A stretch of 64,000 nucleotides of DNA, taken from JBCCQH01 sp039024435. Lineage in GTDB: Bacteria; Bacteroidota; Bacteroidia; J057; JADKCL01. Within the stretch, counting starts at the first letter, position 1; each line of letters begins with the position of its first letter. Below the pieces are notes generated by a model. The model had not been told where the DNA came from. It was given only the letters and a program-made list of their open reading frames with translations, and made no database searches. Positions 26,081 through 34,326 of this stretch are shown piece by piece. The translations under genes were made by a program, and so were the position numbers. The stretch covers positions 1 through 64,000 of the forward strand of contig JBCCQH010000018.1 of assembly GCA_039024435.1 (NCBI GenBank), read 5' to 3'.

Positions 26081-27313
26081 TCAGCTTCGACGAGTTCGAA
26101 ATGCGATCCACCCGATCAGGACGATAATGGCCGCCGCCAGAATCGGGAGGTTGTAGTTGAGGCTTGAAAGAAAACCGGCCAATAGTGGGGGGACGGCATT
26201 GCCCAATGCACCCAAAGATTGACTGACCCCCATGACCAGGCCCTGCTGCTTGTCGCTGGCCTGCTCCGAGATGAGGGACTGCATAAACGGCCCAAAGAGT
26301 CCCTGGGTCAGCGCGAGGCCGGGCATCAGGGCGTACACCATCCAGTCCCGGTTCGGCAAAAGCAGCAGGAACAGCACTACGGCCATTACCGGCAAAGTAA
26401 AATTAATTACCTGCGGCCCGGAAAAACGCTGGCTGGCAGGCTTGACCAGTCCACCCTGCACCAAAGCCACCCAGATGCCGATGAAAAAGAATAGCCAGCC
26501 GATGTCGGATTCATTGTAGGAAAACTTCTCGATCAGGAGTACGGAAAAGAAACTCGTGAAGAAGGCGAATCCCAGCGTCGCCAGAAACAACACGCGAAAC
26601 AAGCGGCCCAGATTGGGCAACTCAAAGGCCACCCGTACGTTACGCAGGCCGCTGAGGGCACTGATGGGCTTGAGGTTGCGCTCCCGTAAGGTCTCCCGGA
26701 ACATGATGATGATCAGCACAACGTTGATCGCGCACAGTCCGCCGGCCACCCAGAACGGCACCGAAGGCCCAAACCAGCTCACGTATTCCGGATTGGCGAG
26801 AATGCCCCCGATCGCCGGACCGATGATGAACCCCAAACCGAAAAGCATCCCCACCAACCCAAAGTTCCGGGTGCGCGTCTCGGGCGTACTCACGTCCGCA
26901 ATCGCGGAGAACACAATGCTAATATTGCCCCCGGTAAAGCCATCCAGAATTCGCCCGGCAAACAGCATGAGCAGATCCGATTCCAATACCCCCCAAGCCG
27001 ACATCGCGTATCCGACAACACTGCCCAACATGGAAATTGTGAGCATCGGTTTGCGACCGTAGCGATCCGACAAGGTTCCCAGCATCGGCGCGCCGAAAAA
27101 TTGCGCCAGGGGATACGAGGTCAGCAGCAGGCCGAGGATGATGTCCCGCCAAAAATGGGAATAGGTCATCGGCACGATTCCGGTCTCGTTCTCAATGATC
27201 AAGGGCGCGATCACTGGAACGACGATGCCGATCCCCACCATATCGATGAAGGCGGCCATCAAAGCAGGAATGAGGGAGGGCTTGTGGGTTCCTGGTTGCT
27301 TTTCTTGTGTCAT
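26081..27313 (-). CDS. MFS transporter, TetA-like drug:proton antiporter group
   Basis: A 410-residue inner-membrane protein with about 12 helices. The loop between helices 2 and 3 reads GTLSDRYGRKPML, the classic MFS motif A, and helix 4/5 has AGRILDGFTGGNISI followed by the motif C-like GLGFIIGPAIGG. These match the TCR/Tet family of drug or metabolite exporters; the substrate cannot be predicted. The ATG at 27313 is chosen over a TTG at 27325. A TATCTTTG box lies 9 bases upstream, so the transcript is nearly leaderless. It is divergent from the M23 lipoprotein gene across a 54-base spacer. Confidence 0.85.
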   Translation of the reverse strand: MTQEKQPGTHKPSLIPALMAAFIDMVGIGIVVPVIAPLIIENETGIVPMTYSHFWRDIILGLLLTSYPLAQFFGAPMLGTLSDRYGRKPMLTISMLGSVVGYAMSAWGVLESDLLMLFAGRILDGFTGGNISIVFSAIADVSTPETRTRNFGLVGMLFGLGFIIGPAIGGILANPEYVSWFGPSVPFWVAGGLCAINVVLIIIMFRETLRERNLKPISALSGLRNVRVAFELPNLGRLFRVLFLATLGFAFFTSFFSVLLIEKFSYNESDIGWLFFFIGIWVALVQGGLVKPASQRFSGPQVINFTLPVMAVVLFLLLLPNRDWMVYALMPGLALTQGLFGPFMQSLISEQASDKQQGLVMGVSQSLGALGNAVPPLLAGFLSSLNYNLPILAAAIIVLIGWIAFRTRRS

Positions 27314-27322
27314 TAGCGGCGG

Positions 27323-27330
27323 CAAAGATA
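27323..27330 (-). promoter_or_regulatory. -7 box for the MFS transporter
   Basis: The minus strand reads TATCTTTG, a perfect TAnnTTTG, ending nine bases before the ATG at 27313. Confidence 0.5.
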
Positions 27331-27353
27331 GTGATTTTTTCGCGTGGGCTTGC

Positions 27354-27360
27354 TATTTTG
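27354..27360 (+). promoter_or_regulatory. Candidate -7 box for the first M23 lipoprotein
   Basis: TATTTTG ends seven bases before the ATG at 27368, in the same short divergent spacer as the MFS promoter. Confidence 0.35.
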
Positions 27361-27367
27361 CCGGAAA

Positions 27368-28072
27368 ATGAAGTTGCTTCGCTCCCTCCATTTCCCCCCC
27401 TCTTTGGTCCCATTTTGGGGGCTGTGGCTGCTGCTGGGATTGGGAGCCTGCCAAGACGAAACCGGAGTCACCAACCACACGGTTTACGAGCGCGATACGC
27501 TCCGCCCGGCCCCAGTGGATACGACGGCTCCGGTGGATAGCTTTCCTCTAATCAGTCCGGAAATCGTACAAAAGGTACGCCCGGCGGATGGATTCGATTT
27601 TCCCGTGGGTCCCCCCGATGCGGAGGACTACTATAAATACCGGGGCTTCTTGCCGAACGATTTGGAGCACTTGGGGGAAGACTGGAACGGGATCGGAGGC
27701 GGCAATACCGACCAGGGCGATTATGTATTTGCGGCGGCGGATGGCGTGGTCTTTTTCGCCGAGGACTTTGGGGGAGGCTGGGGAATTGTCATCCGAATGC
27801 TGCACAATTACGGGACGGAAGCCCAACCGAACTACATCGAATCCCTGTACGCGCACGTGGCCAGTGCCTGGGTCCGGCCGGGCAACCGCATGAAACGCGG
27901 CGAAATCATCGGGACAATTGGGTCAGCGGGGGGCATCTACCACGCCCACCTCCACTTTGAGATGCGGGGCTCACCGGGCAAGCCGATTCCCAGCGGATAC
28001 GAAGGCGATACTCTGGGATTTGTCGATCCCACCGATTTTATCCAGGCCCACCGCCCGCAGCGCCGGCCTTGA
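27368..28072 (+). CDS. M23 family metallopeptidase lipoprotein, copy 1
   Basis: A 234-residue protein with a lipoprotein signal (LWLLLGLGAC, cysteine after LGA). The mature part has FDFPVGPPDAEDYY, LGEDWNG (the H-x3-D first metal region), GDYVFAAADGVVFFAEDFGGGWG and HAHLHFEMRG, the H-x-H signature of LytM/M23 zinc endopeptidases that cut peptidoglycan cross-links. The ATG at 27368 is set by the signal peptide. The next gene encodes a close paralogue, so this is a tandem duplication. Confidence 0.85.
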   Translation: MKLLRSLHFPPSLVPFWGLWLLLGLGACQDETGVTNHTVYERDTLRPAPVDTTAPVDSFPLISPEIVQKVRPADGFDFPVGPPDAEDYYKYRGFLPNDLEHLGEDWNGIGGGNTDQGDYVFAAADGVVFFAEDFGGGWGIVIRMLHNYGTEAQPNYIESLYAHVASAWVRPGNRMKRGEIIGTIGSAGGIYHAHLHFEMRGSPGKPIPSGYEGDTLGFVDPTDFIQAHRPQRRP

Positions 28073-28120
28073 GAACGTATCTTTTGGGAGCGTCCCCGTT
28101 ATCCGATAAAATCTTCGTCC

Positions 28121-28741
28121 ATGCGCGCTTTTTACGGCCTTGTCTTGCTGGGGATCGCTGCAATTTGCGGCCCGGGTTGTACTTCCGAACCATCGGCTCC
28201 CCGCCAGCGGGCATCATCCGTGGCCTACGTCTCCTCTCCCCCGCCGGTGGTTCCGCCGCAAGCGGATGGCTTTGATTTTCCGGTTGGTCCTCCGGATGCC
28301 CGGGGTTACTACAATGCGCAAAAATTCGGCGAAAACGGCCACCTCGGCGAGGATTGGAATGGGGTCGGTGGCGGCAATTCGGATCTCGGTGATCCGGTTT
28401 ACGCCGCGGCGACGGGCGTGGTCGCATTTGCCGAAGACCTCCGAGGGGGCTGGGGAAATGTCATCCGCGTAGAGCACAACCTCGGCACCGTCGCCGGGCC
28501 GCAATTGTTGGAGACGCTGTACGGGCACCTGGACACGATCTGGGTCAAGGCCGGGGATACGGTGCAGCGCGGGCAGCAAATCGGGACCATCGGCAATGCG
28601 CACGGGGCGTATTGGGCGCACCTCCACTTCGAACTGCGCGACTCAGTGGATGGGGAAATCGGGGGCGGCTATGCGGGGGAGACCACGGGCTTTCGCGATC
28701 CGAGCGCATTTATCCGGGCCCACCGTCCCGCTCAACCCTGA
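28121..28741 (+). CDS. M23 family metallopeptidase lipoprotein, copy 2
   Basis: A 206-residue paralogue of the preceding gene. It has a lipoprotein-type signal (LVLLGIAAICGPGC), FDFPVGPPDARGYY, HLGEDWNGVGGGNSDLGD, AAATGVVAFAEDLRGGWGNVI and WAHLHFELRD with the H-x-H zinc ligands. Both copies share the GPPDA and FIxAHRP end motif. Having two outer- or inner-membrane-anchored peptidases in a row suggests related but differently used cell-wall hydrolases. Confidence 0.85.
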   Translation: MRAFYGLVLLGIAAICGPGCTSEPSAPRQRASSVAYVSSPPPVVPPQADGFDFPVGPPDARGYYNAQKFGENGHLGEDWNGVGGGNSDLGDPVYAAATGVVAFAEDLRGGWGNVIRVEHNLGTVAGPQLLETLYGHLDTIWVKAGDTVQRGQQIGTIGNAHGAYWAHLHFELRDSVDGEIGGGYAGETTGFRDPSAFIRAHRPAQP

Positions 28742-28855
28742 TCGCCACCATTCAAACGCGCAAATCGGCGAATCGGCCCACGAATTTTTAAGTGTGTAAA
28801 AAATACACCATATTTATCCCTTCTCGATTTACCAATTCATTTAAACCTTACTCCC

Positions 28856-29338
28856 ATGACTGAGCAATTCCATTTCTTCTGGCGGACCAACAGTCCGTTT
28901 TCGCAGTGGCATCCTTCCAACTTTGTGGTTGAAGGCCAGCCGTTTAACTGCGCCGAGCAATACATGATGTGGGGCAAGGCCCAGCTCTTCGGTGATGCCG
29001 AAATCGCGGCCCAGATCCTGGAAGCTGCTCAACCGCGCGACCAGAAAGCCCTCGGGCGCAAAGTCCGGAATTTTGACCGGACGGTTTGGAGCAAACACGC
29101 CCGCGAAATCGTCTACCGGGGCAACCGGGCAAAGTTCACCCAGAATCCCGATCTGCGGAAATTCTTGCTGGCCACAGGGGATGCGACCATCGTCGAAGCG
29201 GCCCCGAACGATGCCATCTGGGGCATCGGGATTTCCGAAGAGGAGGCCCGGACTACCGACCCCAGCGCATGGCCGGGCACGAACTGGCTCGGGGAAATCC
29301 TAACCAAGCTCCGGGAGGAGTTGAAAAACGAGGGTTGA
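28856..29338 (+). CDS. NADAR family protein (YbiA/RibX-like)
   Basis: A 160-residue cytosolic protein of the usual NADAR length. Key segments are FWRTNSPFSQWHPSNF, FNCAEQYMMWGKAQLFGD, a KVRNFDRTVW stretch and DAIWGIGISEEEAR with the GTNWLGEILTKLR end. Family members act on ADP-ribose-linked or riboflavin-pathway N-glycosidic bonds; some remove ADP-ribose from guanosine. No DarT-like toxin gene is adjacent, so its biological role here is open. Confidence 0.88.
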   Translation: MTEQFHFFWRTNSPFSQWHPSNFVVEGQPFNCAEQYMMWGKAQLFGDAEIAAQILEAAQPRDQKALGRKVRNFDRTVWSKHAREIVYRGNRAKFTQNPDLRKFLLATGDATIVEAAPNDAIWGIGISEEEARTTDPSAWPGTNWLGEILTKLREELKNEG

Positions 29339-29424
29339 ACGCCGTCTCTGCCGGTGAAATGCCAGAGCTGCATCGCACGGGATATTTCCGGTCCGGTAAA
29401 CTTGGGGTTCCCAGAAAAAATCAA

Positions 29425-29454
29425 TTGGCGGCAAACGGCAGATTGCGTATTTTG
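29425..29454 (+). promoter_or_regulatory. Bacteroidota-type promoter of the WG-repeat gene
   Basis: TTG (29425-29427), 20 bases, then TATTTTG (29448-29454), close to the TTG-N19-TAnnTTTG consensus. The ATG at 29459 lies four bases after the box. Confidence 0.45.
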
Positions 29455-29458
29455 CCGT

Positions 29459-30964
29459 ATGCGTCAAATGCGTTTCATCGCAGGTTTCCTCCTTTATTTT
29501 CTGGTTGTGGCCTCGGTGGTACCGGCGGCGGTTCCGGAACTGATTCCTTTTCGCCAGGGCAATGCCTGGGGCTACTGTGATCCCACGGGTGAACTCCGCA
29601 TCGCGGCCGATTACGATGCGGCGCTCCCCTTCCAAAATGGCCGCGCGGTTGTTTTTCGCCGGGGGAAAGCGGGCCTGATCGATGCCCAGGGCCAGGTGAT
29701 CATCGCCCTCCTCTACGACAATATCATCATGGACCGCCATCTGCGGTTGCGGCGGGGCAAACGCTACGCCCTGGCACGGACCAATGGCGAGATGTTAACC
29801 CCATTTGACTACGACCAAATCTTTCCCGAGCGTTCGGGGCTGTTTTTGGTCGAGGATGCGGGGCGTTTCGGGATGCTGGATACGGCGGGCCAGCGCGTGG
29901 TTCCAGCGCAATATGACCACGTGCGGGTCTTGCGGGACCGGTCCGGCAATTACACGGACCTGATTGCGGTGCGGGACGGGGAATTCATCGGCCTGTATGA
30001 CCGCTGTGGCAATCGGATCAGCAGTCCGCGCTACACCCGGATGGATGTGTTTGACAATGGATTTGCCGTGGTGCAGCGGGAGTACCGCTTCGGGATGATC
30101 GATCTGGAGGGCCGGGAGGTCATCGAAGCGGCCTACGACAATTTGCATGCGGTACGGGAAGGACTCGCCGCGGCGGCGGTCCGGGGCAAATGGGGCTTTG
30201 TCGACACGCAAGGCCGGGAGGTGGTTCCGTTTCGCTTTCAGGCGGTCAAGCCTTCGGGCTTTTTTCAGGGGCGGGCGGCGGTGCAGTACCGCGATCAGTG
30301 GCTCTTTATCGACCGGAAAGGCGAGGCGAGTCTGCCCTGGAAAGGGCCCTACTTTAGTTTTGGGCGGATGTCCGACGGCATGATTCCGGCGGCGGTGCTG
30401 GACCGGGGGGGCCGGGTCCGCTACGGGTATCTGGACCACAAGGGCGAGGGGGCGATCCCGTTTGTGTACGATCAGACTTTTGCCTTTCGGGAGGGATTCG
30501 CGGTGGTCGGGCAATTGAGCCGGCTGCGCAATTCGGTGATTGAGCGGCGGCGCTACGGGGTGCTGGACCGGGCGGGCAAGGTGGTCGTTCCGCTGGTCTT
30601 GTCTTCTGCGACGGAGGCCCGCATCATCCGCGATTCGCTGGCCAGTTACGGATCGGCCCATTTCCGGGAGGGAGACAAGTATTGCCGGGTGGATCACCGG
30701 GGTCGGATCAGCGATTGCCAGTTGCCGGCGGAACAAAAGCTGATGCTGCGCTACGCGCAAACCCGGTGCGAACGGTCCCCGCTGGTGGCGGTGGCGGTGG
30801 CCGGCCGCTGGGGTTTTTGTCAGCGCAACGGCCGCGAGGTCATTCCCCCGAAATACCACGAAGTCGCGTGTTTCGAAAACGGCCTCGCCATGGTGTGGCC
30901 CCGGGAGGGCGAGGGGTATTTCTTCGTGGACGAACGCGGGCGGGAGTACGTGGGGGCAGAGTGA
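29459..30964 (+). CDS. WG-repeat protein, secreted, 501 residues
   Basis: After a signal-like N-terminus (MRFIAGFLLYFLVVASVVPA) the protein consists of about eleven ~35-45-residue repeats around a W/F-G-x-x-D-x-x-G-x core, for example WGYCDPTGEL, FGMLDTAGQR, FGMIDLEGRE, WGFVDTQGRE, WLFIDRKGEA and WGFCQRNGRE. WG repeats form beta structures seen in many Bacteroidota surface proteins, but the role is not defined. Start at 29459 (or the nearby ATG at 29468). Confidence 0.78.
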   Translation: MRQMRFIAGFLLYFLVVASVVPAAVPELIPFRQGNAWGYCDPTGELRIAADYDAALPFQNGRAVVFRRGKAGLIDAQGQVIIALLYDNIIMDRHLRLRRGKRYALARTNGEMLTPFDYDQIFPERSGLFLVEDAGRFGMLDTAGQRVVPAQYDHVRVLRDRSGNYTDLIAVRDGEFIGLYDRCGNRISSPRYTRMDVFDNGFAVVQREYRFGMIDLEGREVIEAAYDNLHAVREGLAAAAVRGKWGFVDTQGREVVPFRFQAVKPSGFFQGRAAVQYRDQWLFIDRKGEASLPWKGPYFSFGRMSDGMIPAAVLDRGGRVRYGYLDHKGEGAIPFVYDQTFAFREGFAVVGQLSRLRNSVIERRRYGVLDRAGKVVVPLVLSSATEARIIRDSLASYGSAHFREGDKYCRVDHRGRISDCQLPAEQKLMLRYAQTRCERSPLVAVAVAGRWGFCQRNGREVIPPKYHEVACFENGLAMVWPREGEGYFFVDERGREYVGAE

Positions 30965-31027
30965 GTTGGGGACCGAAGGGGCGGATTTGACCGATCAGCT
31001 TTTACCATTCAACCAAACAGTTCCACT

Positions 31028-31534
31028 GTGAAAACAGGTGCATTCATCGCGGTTATTTTGGCCTTGGGAGTGGTCACGGTGGGGATTTTGGCGGGGAGGT
31101 ACCGCGCTCAATCCCAGCGCTTTCGGGACCTCTACGAAAAGGTAAGGGCGCAACATGCTTGGGTGCTTGGAAATTTTACGCCCCAACTGGCCCTGATTCC
31201 GGTGACTGAGGGCAGAGGACCCCAAGATTCACTCCGGATCAATGTCATTCCTTTTTTCCGGCATCGGCGCGACCGGGTTTTTACCAGCGAGGGCAGCGTG
31301 CCGCCGGGATTGTTTGCCCGGATTGCGGAGCGGGATGAGGGATACCTGCAATTTGTTTACGCCCGGGATTCGGCAGTGACCGCCAATGGTGCTCCGACTA
31401 GGTTTGAAGTTCAGTTTTCCGCCGACTTGACCGGCTTAGACGGCGAAACGGTAGTGCTGAACCGCTCGGTTGGGTTGGATTTTTCGTCGGGGAAAGGGCG
31501 GTGGGATTTTTCTTCGCGGGACATCGGGGACTGA
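31028..31534 (+). CDS. Membrane-anchored protein of unknown function, GTG start
   Basis: A 168-residue protein starting with GTG at 31028. A membrane helix (FIAVILALGVVTVGILAG) is followed by RYRAQSQRFRDLYEKVRAQ and a ~120-residue beta-type domain with FTPQLALIPVTEGRG and FEVQFSADLTGLDGETV. No ATG lies near the helix, so the GTG is preferred. I do not recognise the family. It follows the WG-repeat gene by 63 bases on the same strand. Confidence 0.6.
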   Translation: MKTGAFIAVILALGVVTVGILAGRYRAQSQRFRDLYEKVRAQHAWVLGNFTPQLALIPVTEGRGPQDSLRINVIPFFRHRRDRVFTSEGSVPPGLFARIAERDEGYLQFVYARDSAVTANGAPTRFEVQFSADLTGLDGETVVLNRSVGLDFSSGKGRWDFSSRDIGD

Positions 31535-31594
31535 ATTTGTGCGGACGGTAAAAATCGGGACCAACTGCTTGCGGCAAGGATGGGAGGGACTTGG

Positions 31595-31680
31595 GTCGCG
31601 CCGGTCCCCCAGGCCGGTGCGACGGAGCAAAGCGAACTCCCGGAACAGCCTGGTACCGACGCGGCGGAGTAGCGTCGGTA
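31595..31680. repeat. Two consecutive GC-rich hairpins, REP-like
   Basis: The first is GTCGC-G-CCGG / CCGG-T-GCGAC (31595-31623). The second is TACCGACGC / GCGTCGGTA (31654-31662 with 31672-31680). Neither is followed by a T run. Confidence 0.5.
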
Positions 31681-31711
31681 GCCGCCCCCTGCCCTAAGCC
31701 CCCCACTCTTA

Positions 31712-31790
31712 GAGGCGGTTTAAATTTACTTCTGCGATTTTGCTCTGGTATCTTTTTCTGCCCCTCTTCGGCTACTTTCTGGCTCAGGCG
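31712..31790. repeat. Dispersed ~160-bp repeat, partial copy
   Basis: Starts GAGGCGGTTTAAAT and continues TTCTGCGATTTTGCTCTGG, as in the full copies at 55034-55193 and 63758-63918. The similarity fades after about 80 bases, so the right end is missing or diverged. Confidence 0.7.
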
Positions 31791-31953
31791 GAGATCCATG
31801 CGGCAAATCTCATTGGGTGCCGGCAGAGATTTATTTGTGGAATGCGAGGGGCTGCATTGGGCGCGCACGGCCGGCCGTACGCCCTAAAACGGATTTTCTC
31901 CGCCTGACCTGACTGTCGTCCGCCTCCACCGGCGATTCCCCCGCCCCTACCCC

Positions 31954-31969
31954 AAGCAAAATTTTGCTT
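31954..31969. promoter_or_regulatory. Perfect 16-bp palindrome just upstream of the MMPL gene
   Basis: AAGCAAAATTTTGCTT is its own reverse complement and ends ten bases before the ATG at 31980. A TTTCTTTG box-like sequence overlaps its right edge. It is a candidate operator or promoter element. Confidence 0.45.
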
Positions 31970-31979
31970 TCTTTGCCGC

Positions 31980-34283
31980 ATGTTCTCGAATCGCGCACGC
32001 ATCACCATTGTGGTCCTCTTTGCCCTCTTTGCGGCAGTGGCGGGCGTCGGGCTGACCAAACTTGAGTTTGCCTTTGGGTTTGAGTCGTTCTTGCCGGATG
32101 ACGACGAGGACTTGACCTATTACGTCACTTTCAAAGACCGCTTTGATTCGGGAAATACCTCGGTAGCGGTCGGCATCTACCGGGAAGCGGGGGTGTTCGA
32201 GCGGGAATTTCTCGCTCACGTCCACGATTTCACTCTCAAGGCCCGAAAGCTGCCCATGGTTGCTTCCTCAACGTCCCTCACCAACATGAAGGACTTCATC
32301 GAGGATCCCAATTTCCCAATTTTGTTGCGGGTGCTCGACTGGAAACGCTCCGAAGACTTGGCGGCGGACAGCCTCCGCATCGTCACTGATCCGCGGTTCC
32401 GCAATACATTTGTGTCCCACACGGGGAAGATGCTGGTGGTCCTGCTCGAAGTGCCGGGCAATCGCAGCTACGCGGAGGAGGAAGAATTCGTCTACGCCCT
32501 GGAAGAATTGATCGCCCGGTATCCCTTTGAACGCACGCACGAGATGGGCTTTGCCATCACCCACTACCAACTGACCCGCCTGCAAAAGGAACAATTTGTC
32601 CTGTTTGTGGTGCTGGCTACGGTGGTCATGCTCTTGAGCATGGTCCTCTTGTTCCGTCGGTTCTGGGGCACGATCATCGCCTTTTTGTCGGTGTTTTTGA
32701 GCATGATTTACTTCTTCGGCGGCTTGGGGATTGGGGACAAACCCCTGGACCTCATGGCAACGCTGTTTCCGATCCTGTTGGTGATCGTGGGGACGAGCGA
32801 CGTGGTCCACATCATGACCAAGTACGTAGACGAACTGAACCGCGGGCGGTCGCGCAAGGAGGCACTGGGCATCACGGTGCGGGAAATCGGGCTGGCGACT
32901 TTCATGACCTCGCTTACGACGGCCATCGGGTTTGTGTCGCTGTTGAGTTCGCGGATGCCTCCGATTCGGAGCTTCGGGTTGCTGGCGGCGGTTGGGGTGT
33001 TCGTAGCGTTTTTGACCGTGATTTTATTGTCGTTGTCCTTCATCTCTTGGTTCCGCGCGGGCCAACTTATCCGGTCGCGCGGCCCGCGGAGCCGTTTCCA
33101 CGGGCTGCTGGAATGGAGCTACCGGTTTACGAAGGAACGGCCGCGGCAGATCGCGGTGGGGGCTTTGGTGGTGGTCGGGGTGTGCCTGCTGGGGGCTTCC
33201 CAAATCAGCCTCAACCTGACGAATCAGCGGGACCTCCCGCGCAATTCAAAGATTCTGAACGACTTTTTGGTCCTCGATGAACAACTCGGCGGGATCAATT
33301 CGATTCATCTGGCCCTAGAAACCCGCAATGGCCATACTTTTCACGATCTTGCGATCCAGCGGGACCTGCAACGGATGGAAAATTTCCTGGACACCGTGGG
33401 GATCACGGGACCGGTGATTTCGCCGCTGGTGTACTACAAGATCGCCAACCGGGCGCTCCACGGCAACCGCCCGGAGTATTACCGGATCGCGGAGGATGCG
33501 GCGCAGCACGCCGAATTGCAACGGGTATTCGACAAAAAGCTGGCCCGCTCGGCGTCGAGCATCATTTCCCGGGACGACAGTGCGGCCCACCTGTACCTCA
33601 ACCTCACCGACATCGGTTCCCGCAAGACGGCAGAAATCAATGCAAAGATCGACGCCTGGACCGCCGCCCACCTTGATTCCGAGCGCCTGACCGTCACCCA
33701 CACCGGCCACCGCTACATTTTTGACAAAAACCAGGAAAACCTAGTTGGCAGCCTCATGCAAAGCCTGATCCTGGCCTTTCTGGTGGTCGCGCTCTTCATG
33801 GCCGCCGTGTTTCGCAATGCGAAAATGGTCCTCATCTCGCTCATCCCCAACGTGATTCCCCTGCTGATCACCGCCGCGATTATTGGCTTTTTGCACTTGG
33901 AGTTCGACCCCAAAATCGCCATCGTATTTACGGTCGCCTTCGGGATTGCGGTCGACGACAGCATCCACTTCCTGGCGCGGTTCAAGCTGGAATACGACAA
34001 GGGCCGCAGTGTGGACGAAGCCATCCACACGACCTTTATGGAGACGGGCAAGGCGCTGATCATCACCTCATTGATCTTGTTTTTTGGGTTTGCGTGCCTG
34101 ATTTTCTCGGCTTTCCCGCCGACGTTTACCATCGGGTTATTGCTCAGCATTACACTCGGGGTGGCCTTGGTGGCAGACTTTCTGCTGCTGCCGATCTGCC
34201 TGCGGTGGATGATGGGTGCGGGGCCAATGCCAAAGACAGCACCGGCCTCCCCACTGCCAGAAAAAACTGCCCGGGACAATTGA
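31980..34283 (+). CDS. MMPL/RND superfamily transporter
   Basis: A 767-residue inner-membrane protein. It has two similar halves, each with a single helix, a large periplasmic domain and a block of five helices. The first block contains PLDLMATLFPILLVIVGTSDVVHI and the second has IVFTVAFGIAVDDSIHFLARFKLEYDK, the G-x-x-x-D-(D/Y) motif of MMPL/Patched-like RND proteins. These export lipids, hopanoids or drugs using the proton gradient; the cargo is unknown. The upstream spacer carries a perfect palindrome. The downstream S15 hydrolase gene follows closely on the same strand. Confidence 0.85.
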   Translation: MFSNRARITIVVLFALFAAVAGVGLTKLEFAFGFESFLPDDDEDLTYYVTFKDRFDSGNTSVAVGIYREAGVFEREFLAHVHDFTLKARKLPMVASSTSLTNMKDFIEDPNFPILLRVLDWKRSEDLAADSLRIVTDPRFRNTFVSHTGKMLVVLLEVPGNRSYAEEEEFVYALEELIARYPFERTHEMGFAITHYQLTRLQKEQFVLFVVLATVVMLLSMVLLFRRFWGTIIAFLSVFLSMIYFFGGLGIGDKPLDLMATLFPILLVIVGTSDVVHIMTKYVDELNRGRSRKEALGITVREIGLATFMTSLTTAIGFVSLLSSRMPPIRSFGLLAAVGVFVAFLTVILLSLSFISWFRAGQLIRSRGPRSRFHGLLEWSYRFTKERPRQIAVGALVVVGVCLLGASQISLNLTNQRDLPRNSKILNDFLVLDEQLGGINSIHLALETRNGHTFHDLAIQRDLQRMENFLDTVGITGPVISPLVYYKIANRALHGNRPEYYRIAEDAAQHAELQRVFDKKLARSASSIISRDDSAAHLYLNLTDIGSRKTAEINAKIDAWTAAHLDSERLTVTHTGHRYIFDKNQENLVGSLMQSLILAFLVVALFMAAVFRNAKMVLISLIPNVIPLLITAAIIGFLHLEFDPKIAIVFTVAFGIAVDDSIHFLARFKLEYDKGRSVDEAIHTTFMETGKALIITSLILFFGFACLIFSAFPPTFTIGLLLSITLGVALVADFLLLPICLRWMMGAGPMPKTAPASPLPEKTARDN

Positions 34284-34326
34284 CCCGCCTCGGAAATCAG
34301 TTTATATTGGTTGTAAATACCGAAAT

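Larger units (their letters stand above)
31535..31979. other. Intergenic region with hairpins and a partial dispersed repeat
   Basis: About 445 bases without a convincing gene. It has two consecutive GC-rich hairpins (31595-31623 and 31654-31680), a partial copy of the dispersed repeat (31712-31790), and a perfect 16-base palindrome just before the MMPL gene. Confidence 0.6.
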
